Assembly (NCBI GenBank): GCA_017694955.1
Contig: JADIMC010000097.1
Span: 1 to 55,720, forward strand
DNA length: 55,720 bases
Direction: 5' to 3'
Source of the DNA: Candidatus Limisoma faecipullorum
GTDB lineage: Bacteria > Bacteroidota > Bacteroidia > Bacteroidales > Muribaculaceae
Part shown: piece after piece, positions 26,747 to 39,797 of the stretch
How positions within the stretch are numbered: the stretch's first letter is position 1
Layout: every line of letters starts with the position of its first letter
Position numbers and translations under genes: made by a program
Notes under the pieces: generated by a model
Database searches by the model: none
Told to the model about the DNA's origin: nothing
The model's input: only the letters and a program-made list of their open reading frames with translations

Positions 26747-29700
26747 TCAATTGTTTTCCGGTTTCAACGCTTCTTTCTGACGCTCAAGCCGGATGCTTTT
26801 CCTCTTGTTTCTCCTTTCCTTAAAAGAATCTACCGTCTTTTCATCACGCACTACAGAATCATTCCCACCGACGGCTATGGTGTCGGGACGCTCGATAATG
26901 CCCTCCTCTATCAGTTTCAGGCTGTCGGCACGGCTGATTGTGTCGCCCTTCACATTATCCGTCTCCATAGAGCTTCTATGTCTGCGCATACGGTCACGAT
27001 CGCCACGACCATACATATTCAGACTCTCGCCTTTCAATGCAGCTTCAGCTCCCTTGCGGAACATCTCGTCCATACGTTTGAACAGGTTCACTTTCGTAGT
27101 ATCGGTAATCATTGTAGTACGAGCCACCTCATTCTCCTTAAGCTTCGCCTTGCCAAGCCTGATTTTCATATCATCGACATTTCCACTGATATTGACCCCG
27201 AACTTGAACGGAATCGGAGACTTAAGAATCGACACATGGAAATCATAATTCATATCGAAATCATTCGTTCCCATAACACCCAGCTTATAACGATCCATAT
27301 TGATTATAAACGGGTAAATGTCTATTTTCGAGTCGTATGCAGCGACTTCCACAGAAAGGCTGTCAATCATATTCTTATCCTTGTTCTTGAACAACAGGAT
27401 TTTTGAGATTTTACGAAATGTCTCAGAATCAAGCAAAACGAGGTCTTTCCCATCAATCGACAACGCTGCATTGGTAGTCGGAGTTATTATGTTCATCAAT
27501 GAATCCACCTTCGTAGTCGCTCCTATACGAGCATTAATCACTCCATCAACGCCTCGCAGCATCGGCATTATGGTATCCACTCCCGGCACCATCTTCAAGA
27601 ATCGTCCAACTTGGATGTCGCTCAAATCAATATATAAGCCAACTCCAATATCCTTCTTATCAGCAGAAGCATAGACCATATCAAGGCGCAACTGCCCACC
27701 CTCGGTCTTACCCGCAAGATTGCGCAAGCTCAATACTCCGCCCTTGATATTCAAATCCCCTCGTAAATCAGCAAGGTCAAACGTTGAATAGCGTGCGAAT
27801 TTATCACGTACCCTAAAACTTACAGCCACATTCTTCGGGATTATTATAGCGTGCTTCACAGTCGTATCGACATCTTCCGTAGATTCCTCAACCATTGCAT
27901 GCATTTCCTCTTCGCCAGAGCCATCAACCTCAGCAAAATTGAATGACTCAACTTCCGTGGTATCTGCCGAGAATGCCGAACCACGATACATAGCCTTAAT
28001 CAATTGATTGACGTCAAGAGTGTCGGAATAGACATCGAAATCCACCGTTAATGGACGACGCTTTATCCCCATCAGTGTACTCTTTATATTCGACACCTTG
28101 CCACTCATAGCCAAATCGCTGTTGCCGACACGATATTTCAAACTACGGATATTGAATTCATCAAGATTAAAATCCATATCAACATCACGCAATGTGTTGC
28201 GCAACGGGAAATAAGGTGTGAACAGCATACCTCTCTTTGCCGACAACGACCCCTCGAAATTCCACCGATTGAGCAATCTTTTCAATCTGTTGTCAACCGA
28301 CAAGTCAATGAATTCATCGTCATTCAAGCGTACAGCCTCACGACGCTTTGCAAATCGAGCCACATACATTGCCACCACAGAATCGCGCGACAGTTCAGGG
28401 TGTACGGCGCAAAGAGAGTCGATGCGCGCACGGATGCGCCGCATACGGCGGTTTTCCCGCTTAGGCTTCATATTCGCCTGCAGCTCAATATCACCCTTTC
28501 TCAAGCTCATCACGGTTGTACGGTCACGATAACGCATCATATCCGCCTTTATCCCGAAATCGAACAACGGCAACCGCTCCGCCCCACGGTAACGCTTGAT
28601 AGAGCCATTGCTTTCTAATCCACGCATACGGAATACAGAAGAATCTTTACGATTCATCATTGTGAGCTGACCGATTCTAAAGCGCGCACCAATCGGGGTA
28701 ATATTCGTTGTATCCATCAAATCGGCTGCCGTACCAAGACTTCCGGCGCCCAAGCGCACACCATTAGCAGCAACCATCAAGCCCGGAACCGCCGCCATAG
28801 TGGAATCGAGTGCTACCGAAGCCATCAATATGTTTTTCATCTCGCCGGCCTGATTCTTGAATTCGCTGTTTGTTCCGAATTTTATTTTTGCACGTTTCAG
28901 AAAGACAAGCATCGAATCCTTAGGCACTGTATATCTCACATTCGAGAAATCCACTTCTCCGTTGACCTGCATCTTGTGGAATGCAGTCACGTCCAAATCG
29001 CTCAAGGCAAACTTCATTGTGGTATTCATATCCATCTTTCCGGAAAGCCGCACAGGCAATTCCTTAGGTATTAATTTAATCAGTTTGGCGAAATCCACCC
29101 CACCGCTCACCTTGCCGTTGACCGCAGGGTCCTTCAACAGATTGGAAGCAGTCCCGCTGGCCGACAGATTGATTCCGAAACCGTCTAAAAGCAGACGATT
29201 CAGCGTCAATGTGCTACGATCAGGATTATCGCCGTTATAAGTCAACTTTGCGTCGAGATTCAATTTATTTATACGATAATCCGCATATTTGCCAGGCTGC
29301 ACATAGCAATTCGGGATATTAATTTCAGCGTGGAACGACGGTTCCTTATCCTTGCCCATCACAAAAGGCTTATCAAGCTTCATTCTCACAGAAACGGCGA
29401 AATTGGTCTTAATCCGCTCCAAACCGTGAAGATATTCTTTTGGTATCTGCTCTGTAAGATCGGCATATCTTACCGGTCCGAGCGACATTTCCAACGCTTT
29501 TACCGAAACCGCCGAATCTGACAATGCCACATCGGCATCTATGCTTACCGGCACACGCGCCACTTCCGCACGAAAACCCCGTAACGCGCATTTATAAGGA
29601 TTCTTTGTATTCCAGTTGACATCACCATTTAAATAAAACGGAATGTTCTGACGAACGTGATAGCCGGGCAAATCGACAAACACCCCACCTTTGAACAACA

Positions 29701-30409
29701 ATGAATAGTAATGGTCACTATCATTGTAAGCAAGCTCCATACTGTCTGTTTTCAAAGTAACATTTAAATTTTGCGACAAATCTGCAAAACGGATACCACG
29801 GTTGTTTGTCATACTGAATCTACGCACAACCACGTCTGGAAGAATTGTCATCTCCGACTTTGCCGTATCAGGAGCTGATGGAGGAAAAATCATAAAATTC
29901 GAAACAGAATCGTTGAGCATAACGGCGTTGATTTTCGGCGAATCGACAAGTATCTCACTCACATCGAACCGCATTAACGGAATCTTCGCAATATTGACTT
30001 CTGCACGTAGCCGTCCCACTTCAAGCAACGAATCAGCATATGCAGGAATAGAATCACCATACTTTTCAAGCACTCCGGTCTTAACTTGCAAATCGCATAT
30101 CTCAACAGATGCCATAGGAAAAGTTTTCCACACCGTAAGCTCCACACTTCCGATTTTCACATCCGCATCGAGATAATCGTTAGCAATTCGTTCAACTATG
30201 GGAGTAAGTTTTTCCGGGGTAAGAATCCAGACAACAAGCCCAAGCGATAAAGCCACTATAGAGACAAGAGAAAACAGAGTCCAAAACACAGCCTTCACTG
30301 TCCGACGCAATATTCTCACTCCACGACGCCGCTTATCCGGCTGTTTATCTTGACATTCTCCAGAACCGCCATTTCCAACGACTTCCTGCTTAATTTCAAC
30401 CTCTTCCAT
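26747..30409 (-). CDS. AsmA-family envelope protein
   Basis: 1220 aa. The frame opens at a GTG (30418), but the ATG at 30409 (MEEVEIKQEVVG) is preferred. A basic stretch (RRRGVRILRRTVK) precedes one membrane segment (about 40-65), with the bulk in the periplasm. The start (LTPIVERIANDYLDADVKIGSVELTVWKTFP) is typical of AsmA N-terminal domains, and the AsmA-like C-terminal region follows at about 900-1090. AsmA proteins are bridge-like and implicated in lipid transport to the outer membrane. A long basic, polar tail is likely disordered. It has its own promoter and is probably transcribed with the CAT-like gene. Confidence 0.85.
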   Translation of the reverse strand: MEEVEIKQEVVGNGGSGECQDKQPDKRRRGVRILRRTVKAVFWTLFSLVSIVALSLGLVVWILTPEKLTPIVERIANDYLDADVKIGSVELTVWKTFPMASVEICDLQVKTGVLEKYGDSIPAYADSLLEVGRLRAEVNIAKIPLMRFDVSEILVDSPKINAVMLNDSVSNFMIFPPSAPDTAKSEMTILPDVVVRRFSMTNNRGIRFADLSQNLNVTLKTDSMELAYNDSDHYYSLLFKGGVFVDLPGYHVRQNIPFYLNGDVNWNTKNPYKCALRGFRAEVARVPVSIDADVALSDSAVSVKALEMSLGPVRYADLTEQIPKEYLHGLERIKTNFAVSVRMKLDKPFVMGKDKEPSFHAEINIPNCYVQPGKYADYRINKLNLDAKLTYNGDNPDRSTLTLNRLLLDGFGINLSASGTASNLLKDPAVNGKVSGGVDFAKLIKLIPKELPVRLSGKMDMNTTMKFALSDLDVTAFHKMQVNGEVDFSNVRYTVPKDSMLVFLKRAKIKFGTNSEFKNQAGEMKNILMASVALDSTMAAVPGLMVAANGVRLGAGSLGTAADLMDTTNITPIGARFRIGQLTMMNRKDSSVFRMRGLESNGSIKRYRGAERLPLFDFGIKADMMRYRDRTTVMSLRKGDIELQANMKPKRENRRMRRIRARIDSLCAVHPELSRDSVVAMYVARFAKRREAVRLNDDEFIDLSVDNRLKRLLNRWNFEGSLSAKRGMLFTPYFPLRNTLRDVDMDFNLDEFNIRSLKYRVGNSDLAMSGKVSNIKSTLMGIKRRPLTVDFDVYSDTLDVNQLIKAMYRGSAFSADTTEVESFNFAEVDGSGEEEMHAMVEESTEDVDTTVKHAIIIPKNVAVSFRVRDKFARYSTFDLADLRGDLNIKGGVLSLRNLAGKTEGGQLRLDMVYASADKKDIGVGLYIDLSDIQVGRFLKMVPGVDTIMPMLRGVDGVINARIGATTKVDSLMNIITPTTNAALSIDGKDLVLLDSETFRKISKILLFKNKDKNMIDSLSVEVAAYDSKIDIYPFIINMDRYKLGVMGTNDFDMNYDFHVSILKSPIPFKFGVNISGNVDDMKIRLGKAKLKENEVARTTMITDTTKVNLFKRMDEMFRKGAEAALKGESLNMYGRGDRDRMRRHRSSMETDNVKGDTISRADSLKLIEEGIIERPDTIAVGGNDSVVRDEKTVDSFKERRNKRKSIRLERQKEALKPENN

Positions 30410-30432
30410 CTTAAGCACACATTAACCATCTA

Positions 30433-30440
30433 CAAAATTA
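30433..30440 (-). promoter_or_regulatory. -7 element of the AsmA-family gene
   Basis: TAATTTTG on the minus strand matches TAnnTTTG. A transcript would start near 30426, leaving a leader of about 17 bases to the ATG at 30409. Confidence 0.5.
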
Positions 30441-30507
30441 CGCATTTCTCCCAAAAACGAAACAACGATTCCTCCTTATATCATCAATATCAAAAAACAA
30501 TAGCAGT

Positions 30508-30548
30508 AAAAAAGTGTGGTCATCTCCTCCGACAGGAAACGACCACAC
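30508..30548 (-). terminator. Terminator of the GH97 gene
   Basis: Minus-strand stem GTGTGGTC/GACCACAC with a 19-base loop that can itself pair TCCT with AGGA, followed by six T. It lies 24 bases after the GH97 stop codon. Confidence 0.8.
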
Positions 30549-30571
30549 ATATCATTCTATCTGAATCACTC

Positions 30572-32800
<2,229 letters not shown>

Positions 32801-32908
32801 TCAGATTGAAGGACACATACAGTTAAATAGTAGTACATTTAAAGCGCTATCAACGTATGAATCAATTATTTGAACGAATTTATGAACTCAAAAAAAGTAG
32901 TCGGATAA

Positions 32909-34552
32909 TTATTCGTTTTTCCCTATATTCTGCACTTGTCGCTCAAAATCATCACGGTCAGCAATTGCCGCATTACGCATTCTCACCCTATAATTATAGA
33001 CAGTTGACACCGACCTCCGTAAAAATTCTGCTATACGATTAGAGTCGGTTATCCCCAAACGAATCAGAGCAAACACTCGCAATTCTGTATTCAGAGGCTT
33101 CCCCGGCTTTATGTCAAAACGATACTCTTCCTTAATCAATGCATTGAACTTCTCCACAAAATCAGGATAAAGGTGAAGAAACGATTTATCAAAACTGTAA
33201 TAAAAATCAGATAGCTCCGCAGATATGAATTCCGAGCTTTTCAACGCATCCACCACATCCTTCGGAGCTTTAGTCCTGGCAATATTCAACAAATTATTAC
33301 GATACTTATCAATACGGTCTATGTAAGAAGAACACATATTTATATATTGACCAATATACATCTCCTTGATTTTGTCAGATTCCACAAGACTCCGATTCAA
33401 ACGATTGAGCCGCAAGTTGCTTTCATTAAGCTGCATATTAACATTTTGCGCCTCAATCTTTAGAATTTCGGCCCTCTTCTTTGCCTTATAAACAAAAAGA
33501 ATAGCCACAATAAGCAAAAACGACACTACAACTATAGCGGATAGCGAATGCTTCAACTTGTTGCTGTCACTCTCCTTTTTAGCATTATATGCCGATGCGA
33601 TAACGGGTAACAAGCGCTCAAGCGATTGCATCTGCACCCGTGCTTTCGTCATGAATAAATCATCAACAGAACGTGACAGATAGCGGTAAGCGCGCTCTAT
33701 ATCACCTCGTTCATATAGCATTGCCGACAATTCATACAGCGACTTATGCTCCCTCACAGGAGTGGAAAGATCATACTCCGCACTTCTGATCATCGAATAC
33801 AGCGCCTTATCCCTATTCCCAACTTTTTCATAAGAAAGTGACAGTAGATATGACAATATCGCTTTGTCATGCACTGTCAATGACGAGTCTTTTTCAAGGC
33901 GACTTGACAAACGGCCGATATAAGGAGCTATGCTTTCAGACGATTTTAACGCCAATGACACTTCCTGATACAAACGATTGATATCCGATGTGTCGCATAA
34001 ACTGATAAGCATCCGACGGCTCTCTTCCAGCTTCCGGTCATAATATTCCCCTTTCGGATGTGAAGCATAAATCTCCGACATCGACCCATAGAGCGACACC
34101 GAAGTTTCCGCATATTGATAAAGCAACTTTTCCGACAGCCCGACAGTATCGACATCCGACAATTCATCCAAAGCTTCGACATACAGACCGGAAATCGCAT
34201 TCATTCTGATTATATCCAGACACGCATCAATAATCAAGGAGCTGTCACGGCTTGCCAATGCCAAATCCTCTTTCTTATAAGCATAGTACATTGTCGAGTC
34301 TATGTTATAAAGCCGATATGCATCAAACAAGCTGTCCATCGCAAGATATTTTCCATAAATTCCACCTGCCTTATCAATCAGTTCACACAGCCGTTCTATT
34401 TCTTTCTCCTTACGCTGCTCTATGATTTCCCGGTCATCCATCATCCTGTCAAGTCCAGAGAGCGCATCACGTACCCCTGCATCATAACCGCTGCCGCACG
34501 ACAATAATCCGGCAAAACCTGTCAATATGAATATAAACATCATAATCCGCAT
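32909..34552 (-). CDS. SusR-like membrane-spanning transcriptional regulator
   Basis: 547 aa. The frame opens at a TTG (34585) that lies inside a promoter element, so the ATG at 34552 (MRIMMFIFILTGFAG) is chosen. N-terminal signal with LLSC (Cys19), then helical TPR-like repeats (about 90-310), one membrane segment (about 337-357, AIVVVSFLLIVAILFVY), a short coiled coil, and a C-terminal helix-turn-helix (RIAEFLRRSVSTVYNYRVRM). This periplasmic-sensor/cytoplasmic-HTH layout is that of SusR and related regulators of the DUF6377 type. It lies 180 bases upstream of the GH97 gene on the same strand; control of that gene by a sugar ligand is the natural inference. Confidence 0.82.
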   Translation of the reverse strand: MRIMMFIFILTGFAGLLSCGSGYDAGVRDALSGLDRMMDDREIIEQRKEKEIERLCELIDKAGGIYGKYLAMDSLFDAYRLYNIDSTMYYAYKKEDLALASRDSSLIIDACLDIIRMNAISGLYVEALDELSDVDTVGLSEKLLYQYAETSVSLYGSMSEIYASHPKGEYYDRKLEESRRMLISLCDTSDINRLYQEVSLALKSSESIAPYIGRLSSRLEKDSSLTVHDKAILSYLLSLSYEKVGNRDKALYSMIRSAEYDLSTPVREHKSLYELSAMLYERGDIERAYRYLSRSVDDLFMTKARVQMQSLERLLPVIASAYNAKKESDSNKLKHSLSAIVVVSFLLIVAILFVYKAKKRAEILKIEAQNVNMQLNESNLRLNRLNRSLVESDKIKEMYIGQYINMCSSYIDRIDKYRNNLLNIARTKAPKDVVDALKSSEFISAELSDFYYSFDKSFLHLYPDFVEKFNALIKEEYRFDIKPGKPLNTELRVFALIRLGITDSNRIAEFLRRSVSTVYNYRVRMRNAAIADRDDFERQVQNIGKNE

Positions 34553-34582
34553 AAGAAGTATTCTCTGTTTAAGGAGTTTGTA

Positions 34583-34590
34583 CAAAAATA
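34583..34590 (-). promoter_or_regulatory. -7 element of the SusR-like gene
   Basis: TATTTTTG on the minus strand matches TAnnTTTG, 30 bases before the ATG at 34552. It covers the alternative TTG start and so argues against it. Confidence 0.5.
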
Positions 34591-34641
34591 CGAATATTTA
34601 CTAAAACCGCATTATGTTTTTATACAACAATCCACATTAAT

Positions 34642-34687
34642 AAAAAATGCCGGGAAAAACGTTCATATGATTCGCAATCCCCGGCAT
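34642..34687 (-). terminator. guaA terminator
   Basis: Minus-strand stem ATGCCGGG/CCCGGCAT with a 25-base loop followed by six T, 23 bases after the guaA stop. Confidence 0.75.
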
Positions 34688-34709
34688 ATATACATTATTT
34701 AATTTTCAT

Positions 34710-36233
34710 CTATTCCCACTCGATTGTTGCAGGCGGCTTCGAGGAGATGTCATAGCATACGCGGTTCACGCCTTTCACCTTGTTGATTATGTCGTTCGAC
34801 ACCTTTGCAAGGAATTCATATGGCAGATGCGCCCAGTCGGCTGTCATAGCGTCGGTACTTGTCACAGCACGCAAAGCCACAGCGCGCTCATAAGTGCGTT
34901 CATCCCCCATCACTCCGACGCTCTGTACCGGCAACAAGATGACACCTGCCTGCCAAACCTTGTCATAGAGATTCCAATCACGCAGTCCCTGAATGAAAAT
35001 ATCATCGGCATTCTGCAATATCTCAACCTTTTCACGGGTTATATCGCCGAGTATGCGTACGGCAAGCCCCGGTCCAGGGAACGGATGGCGCGTGATAAGA
35101 TGCTCTGGCATCCCAAGCTCACGCCCCACACGGCGCACCTCATCCTTGAACAGCAGACGCAACGGTTCGCACAACTTAAGATTCATCTTTTCCGGCAGTC
35201 CGCCAACATTATGGTGGCTCTTGATAACAGTCCCTGTAATGGAAAGCGATTCTATGCAGTCGGGATAAATAGTACCCTGAGCAAGCCATTTCACATCCTT
35301 TATCTTACGCGCTTCCTCGTCGAACACATCGATGAACCCCTTACCGATTATCTTGCGCTTACGCTCAGGCTCAGTCACTCCGGCAAGCTCAGTGAAGAAT
35401 TTTTCGGAAGCATCCACACCTATCACATTAAGTCCAAGGCATTCATAATCGTGAAGCACGTTGCGGAACTCGTTCTTGCGCAGCATACCGTGGTCAACGA
35501 ATATACAGGTGAGGTTCTTGCCTATGGCACGGTTAAGCAACACTGCAGCAACAGAAGAATCCACACCGCCGCTCAATCCGAGCACAACCTTGTCATCACC
35601 GAGTTTCGCCTTCAGGTCGGCTACGGTGGTCTCGATGAACGAAGCAGCACTCCAATCCTGCTTTGCGCCGCAAATGCCTACCACAAAGTTTTCAAGAAGC
35701 TTGGTCCCTTCTGTCGTGTGATACACCTCAGGATGGAACTGCACGCCCCACATTTTCTCTTCCTTTACCTGATAAGCCGCGACAGCCACTTTGTCTGTCG
35801 ATGCGATTATCTCGAAATTATCAGGCACCGATGTAATCGTATCGCCATGACTCATCCAGACCTGAGTACTGTCTGACAATCCCTTCAGTAATGGATTCTC
35901 CTTGTCGATATGCGACAAATGCGCCCTTCCATACTCCCGAGTGCCTGCCGGCTCCACTTTTCCACCATTGACATAAGAGATGAATTGCGCCCCATAGCAA
36001 ATGCCCAACACCGGATATTTACCCCTGATATCAGAAAGGTCTATTTTGAACGCCTTTTCATCATATACAGAGAACGGACTTCCAGAAAGAATGACACCAA
36101 TCACCGAAGGGTCATTCTCAGGCATCTTGTTGTAAGGCACAATCTCGCAATACACGTTCAACTCGCGGACACGACGGCCAATAAGCTGCGTGGTCTGTGA
36201 ACCGAAGTCAAGTATTATGATTTTCTCGTGCAT
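34710..36233 (-). CDS. guaA: GMP synthase (glutamine-hydrolysing)
   Basis: 507 aa, full length. It converts XMP, ATP and glutamine to GMP. The N-terminal class I amidotransferase shows the oxyanion/nucleophile motif GICYGAQ and the catalytic His-Glu in [10 protein letters not shown]. The synthetase domain has the PP-loop [16 protein letters not shown] and the GMP-binding C-terminus ends [15 protein letters not shown]. It starts 8 bases after the CPA2 antiporter gene and is probably in the same transcript; a clear terminator follows. Confidence 0.97.
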   Translation of the reverse strand: MHEKIIILDFGSQTTQLIGRRVRELNVYCEIVPYNKMPENDPSVIGVILSGSPFSVYDEKAFKIDLSDIRGKYPVLGICYGAQFISYVNGGKVEPAGTREYGRAHLSHIDKENPLLKGLSDSTQVWMSHGDTITSVPDNFEIIASTDKVAVAAYQVKEEKMWGVQFHPEVYHTTEGTKLLENFVVGICGAKQDWSAASFIETTVADLKAKLGDDKVVLGLSGGVDSSVAAVLLNRAIGKNLTCIFVDHGMLRKNEFRNVLHDYECLGLNVIGVDASEKFFTELAGVTEPERKRKIIGKGFIDVFDEEARKIKDVKWLAQGTIYPDCIESLSITGTVIKSHHNVGGLPEKMNLKLCEPLRLLFKDEVRRVGRELGMPEHLITRHPFPGPGLAVRILGDITREKVEILQNADDIFIQGLRDWNLYDKVWQAGVILLPVQSVGVMGDERTYERAVALRAVTSTDAMTADWAHLPYEFLAKVSNDIINKVKGVNRVCYDISSKPPATIEWE

Positions 36234-36241
36234 AAAATAAT

Positions 36242-38632
36242 TTATTTATATTGGTTATTATTCATCTGTTTCACTTTTTTCACATCACCGACAAGCCACA
36301 GATTGTCACCTGCATTCAAAACAGTATCGCCTGTAGGATTCTCATACGTCCCGTCTGTATGCTCGACAGAGACAAGCATTGCCGAATAACGTCCTCGCAA
36401 ATCGGCTTCAGCCACACGTTTACCTGCAAGAGGGGATTTTTCGGAAAGCACAATGCTCGTAAACTCCATACTCACATCATTTCCATCACGGCGAGAACTA
36501 TCGTCCGACTGCTTTTCCATAACATTTAACAACTGCTGTATCTGCTCGTCATTTCCAATCACACCTAAAGTATCTCCAGGGAATATTCTTGTCTGACTGT
36601 CAGGCACGGCTATAATGTGCTCACCACGCTGTATGCTTGCCACATTCACGCCAAACCGTCTGCCAAGCTCGGACCGTCCAAGCTTCTCACCCACAAACGG
36701 ACAATCATAACCAACCGTTATATATGCAATATGCATATCACTTACAAGATTCGTATTACGCCCACTACGACGGAATTCCCTCTCATGCAAATTGTTATAG
36801 AATTGCGACTCTATGCGCCGCATATGCTTGCGCACCGATTTCGAAAAATAAATGGCTATAAATATAAACAACGATAGAGCTATCACAATAGCTATCACGT
36901 GGGAATATACAGTAAGCATAAAGAACACTATAAAACCGAATGCAATGAAAATGCGCACCAGCCGAATTGCGATAAACGGCATATTCGAGCGAATGCTCTC
37001 ATTCCGCAGCTTCTCCCTTTCCCATTTTTTTGTGCTCGGATAGCACAAAGCGAGCAGGAATGGCGACATCACAGTTATTGTCACAGCCGTATAAATCAAC
37101 CTTCCCCAAATATCACCCGGAGAATCCAACAAGACCGGCTTTAAATATGAGGAAGACACAAACATTATTGCCAGCAATAATACCGAATAAAGTAAAATAC
37201 GCCACACATTGCGTTTAGCCACTTGCTTCCACAATGTCTCTAATTCCGTCTCGTTGCGCGATGAAGACGCACTGTAACGAGATATCAACGACAACAACCG
37301 TGCAGGGATTTTTGCCTCCAGCCAACGGCTAAACGGATCAGAAAGTTTTATGAAATAAGGCGTAAAAAACGTCGTGATAACCGACACTGCCACAATAATA
37401 GGATAAATGTCGGAATCTATCACTCCCAACGACATTCCAAGCGTGGCGATAATAAACGAAAATTCACCAATCTGCGTCAGAGAAAACCCTGACTCGATGG
37501 CCACCCGCAAAGGCTGTCCGGTAACAAGCATTCCCAAAGTGCCGAAAACAATCATACCGGCAATCACCAGCACCGACAGGCATATTATAGGCAGTGTATA
37601 TGTGGCTAATATATGCGGGTCAACCATCATCCCTACCGACACAAAAAACAATGCACCGAATAGGTCCTTTACCGGAGATATTATCTTTTCAATTCTCTCA
37701 GCCTCGCTTGTTCCGGCAAGTATCGACCCCATGACAAAAGCGCCCAATGCCGTTGAAAAGCCTGTATATGATGAAAGAAGCACCATAAGGAAACACAATC
37801 CCACTGCGACAAGAAGCAGCAACTCGTCCGTCAGGAATCTACGCTGCTTTTCAAGGAAAGAAGGAATAAGATAAACCCCGATTACAAACCAAAGGACAAG
37901 GAAAAACACCAGCTTCCCGATACTCCATAACAGCTCATCACCCGACACACTGTTGTTGATGGCTATCGACGAAAGCAACACCATCATTACAACAGCAAAC
38001 AAATCCTCCACAATAAGCACAGCAAGCACCTGTGAAACGAAACGCCGATGCATCAACCGCAAATCCGTAAAAGCTTTCAGCACAATCGTGGTCGAGGACA
38101 TCGACAGCATTCCACCAAGGAAAAGACTGCTTATAAAAGAGAACCCCATCAGTTTGCCGGCAAAGAATCCGGTAGTCATCATACCGATTATTATCACCAA
38201 TGCCGTTATCGCAGCCGACCCGCCAACATTGAGCAATTTCTTGAAACTGAATTCCAATCCTAATGAAAACAACAGAAATATTATTCCCAATTCAGCCCAG
38301 AAATCCACATTCGCAGCATCGACGACCGTCGGGAAATAAGCAAAATGGGGACCGACAAGAAAACCGGCGACAATATATCCAAGCACCACAGGCTGCTTAA
38401 GCCGCTTAAACAATATAGTCATCACACCTGCGGCTATGAATATGAGCGCAAGGTCGGAAATCAGGCCGGCCTCTTTCGAATTGCCTTCCTCACTTTCATA
38501 ATGCGCCTCCTCATGTCCTGTCACAACAGATTGCAAACCGCTTTCCATCTCCACATTCTGCAAATCCGAGGAATTGAAAATGCGGTCGAAAACCGGCAAA
38601 TGAAAATATTGCAACGGACTAAAATCTGTCAT
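36242..38632 (-). CDS. CPA2 cation:proton antiporter with two RCK-C domains
   Basis: 796 aa. After about 55 polar residues, residues 58-440 form the multi-spanning Na+/H+ (K+/H+) exchanger domain of the KefB/CPA2 type ([39 protein letters not shown]). A second group of membrane segments (about 470-600) follows, then two cytoplasmic RCK-C/TrkA-C-like modules (about 625-700 and 715-790; [19 protein letters not shown] and [20 protein letters not shown]). The Rossmann RCK-N domain of KefB/KefC is absent. Likely role: monovalent cation/pH homeostasis. Operon with guaA. Confidence 0.88.
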   Translation of the reverse strand: MTDFSPLQYFHLPVFDRIFNSSDLQNVEMESGLQSVVTGHEEAHYESEEGNSKEAGLISDLALIFIAAGVMTILFKRLKQPVVLGYIVAGFLVGPHFAYFPTVVDAANVDFWAELGIIFLLFSLGLEFSFKKLLNVGGSAAITALVIIIGMMTTGFFAGKLMGFSFISSLFLGGMLSMSSTTIVLKAFTDLRLMHRRFVSQVLAVLIVEDLFAVVMMVLLSSIAINNSVSGDELLWSIGKLVFFLVLWFVIGVYLIPSFLEKQRRFLTDELLLLVAVGLCFLMVLLSSYTGFSTALGAFVMGSILAGTSEAERIEKIISPVKDLFGALFFVSVGMMVDPHILATYTLPIICLSVLVIAGMIVFGTLGMLVTGQPLRVAIESGFSLTQIGEFSFIIATLGMSLGVIDSDIYPIIVAVSVITTFFTPYFIKLSDPFSRWLEAKIPARLLSLISRYSASSSRNETELETLWKQVAKRNVWRILLYSVLLLAIMFVSSSYLKPVLLDSPGDIWGRLIYTAVTITVMSPFLLALCYPSTKKWEREKLRNESIRSNMPFIAIRLVRIFIAFGFIVFFMLTVYSHVIAIVIALSLFIFIAIYFSKSVRKHMRRIESQFYNNLHEREFRRSGRNTNLVSDMHIAYITVGYDCPFVGEKLGRSELGRRFGVNVASIQRGEHIIAVPDSQTRIFPGDTLGVIGNDEQIQQLLNVMEKQSDDSSRRDGNDVSMEFTSIVLSEKSPLAGKRVAEADLRGRYSAMLVSVEHTDGTYENPTGDTVLNAGDNLWLVGDVKKVKQMNNNQYK

Positions 38633-38656
38633 AAAGAATTTGTCTTAGAATAGTTG

Positions 38657-38664
38657 CAAAGTTA
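38657..38664 (-). promoter_or_regulatory. -7 element of the antiporter-guaA operon
   Basis: TAACTTTG on the minus strand matches TAnnTTTG, 24 bases before the ATG at 38632. Confidence 0.5.
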
Positions 38665-38725
38665 CGAATTAATTTTCAAACCCTGACAGCATCTTCCAGT
38701 AACAAACAAATTTAAGCACCGCTTA

Positions 38726-38756
38726 TTTGTTTTGCGCTCGATTTGCACTATCTTTG
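38726..38756 (+). promoter_or_regulatory. Promoter (-33/-7) of the coiled-coil envelope gene
   Basis: TTTG (38726-38729), 19 bases, TATCTTTG (38749-38756): a textbook Bacteroidota promoter. It overlaps the beginning of the longer frame at 38743, so translation should start at the ATG at 38776 (or 38779). Confidence 0.8.
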
Positions 38757-38775
38757 CCCTCAAATATTTATAACA

Positions 38776-39708
38776 ATGATGGATACAAAAACAAAAGAAG
38801 ATAAAGAATTCATAAAAAGCCGCCGCAACATAAGAATCGGAGGAATACTTATAATATTGGCACTTGCCGGACTATTAGTGCTTGGATTAGGGTCGTGCAA
38901 TTCAAAAACCGACCGTATGCAAGCGCAAATAGACTCGTTGCAACTCGCCAATGAACAACTTCAACTTGCAGGAGAATACGAACAACTCAACACCGAATTC
39001 CAGCAATACGAGAATCAAGCGCAGTATCTACAAAACGACTCTCTGATTGAGAAATACACCGAAGCAAAAGACAAAGTAGAAAAATTGCTCGTGGAGCTTA
39101 AGACACAAAAAATCACGAGCGGAAAACGCATAAAGGAACTTCAAGACGAAATTTCCACACTTAAAAAACTTATGCGCCATTATGTTGCCGTAATCGATTC
39201 TCTCGGTAAGGAAAACGCAGGCCTGAAAGCCGAAAACAAAGAGATAAAGGAACGCAACCAGCAGCTCAGGAGCACAGTCAATGAATACACCCAAAAGAAC
39301 GAGGTGCTTTCAGAGCGTATGCAACTTGCTGAAAAACTAAACCTTACAGGACTAACTTTCACCCCACTCAACAAACGTGGAAAAACCGAAAAAAGAATAG
39401 GAAGAGCAAAACAACTGCTTGTAAGTTTCACAATTCCGCAAAACAACTCCACACCCGTAGGGGAAAAAACATTCTATGTGCGTATCGTAAGTCCGGAAGG
39501 CAATGTGCTTGGCAACGGAGCGACATTTGCATTTGAAAACGGCAATGTGGCATATACTGCAAAAAAGACCATAGAATACGACCAACAAGAAACCCAATTG
39601 TCGATATATTACAACGTAAACACTGCACTATCCAAAGGTAATTATACCGTAGAAGTGTTCGTTGACGACTACCGTCTGGTTTCCCGCACTTTCGCACAGA
39701 CGAAATAG
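38776..39708 (+). CDS. Membrane-anchored coiled-coil protein
   Basis: 310 aa. A short basic cytoplasmic N-terminus is followed by one membrane segment (about 22-42, IGGILIILALAGLLVLGLG) ending in GSCNS, so it may be an anchored or lipidated envelope protein. A coiled coil spans about 45-185 (many QL/EL heptads), then a beta-rich C-terminal domain (about 195-310; LTGLTFTPLNKRGKTEKR, FYVRIVSPEGNVLG, NYTVEVFVDDYRL). No family can be named with certainty, although this coiled-coil plus beta-domain layout recurs in Bacteroidales. It is followed by a hairpin and then the large regulator gene. Confidence 0.75.
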   Translation: MMDTKTKEDKEFIKSRRNIRIGGILIILALAGLLVLGLGSCNSKTDRMQAQIDSLQLANEQLQLAGEYEQLNTEFQQYENQAQYLQNDSLIEKYTEAKDKVEKLLVELKTQKITSGKRIKELQDEISTLKKLMRHYVAVIDSLGKENAGLKAENKEIKERNQQLRSTVNEYTQKNEVLSERMQLAEKLNLTGLTFTPLNKRGKTEKRIGRAKQLLVSFTIPQNNSTPVGEKTFYVRIVSPEGNVLGNGATFAFENGNVAYTAKKTIEYDQQETQLSIYYNVNTALSKGNYTVEVFVDDYRLVSRTFAQTK

Positions 39709-39735
39709 CGGAATCAAATGCCTCCAAGAAAAAAC

Positions 39736-39763
39736 GTTGCACAATAAACAATTATTGTGCAAC
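39736..39763. terminator. 12-bp hairpin between envelope gene and regulator
   Basis: Perfect stem GTTGCACAATAA/TTATTGTGCAAC with loop ACAA. On the plus strand no T-run follows it; on the minus strand it is followed by G and six T. It is either a terminator working against antisense transcription, or an attenuator or processing site before the downstream regulator. Confidence 0.55.
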
Positions 39764-39797
39764 CCAAAGGACAACAAACTTATAACAACAATCGACA

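Noticed and set aside
34827-35876. 349-aa plus-strand open frame opposite guaA
   Set aside because: Antisense shadow of guaA; no domain, no promoter.
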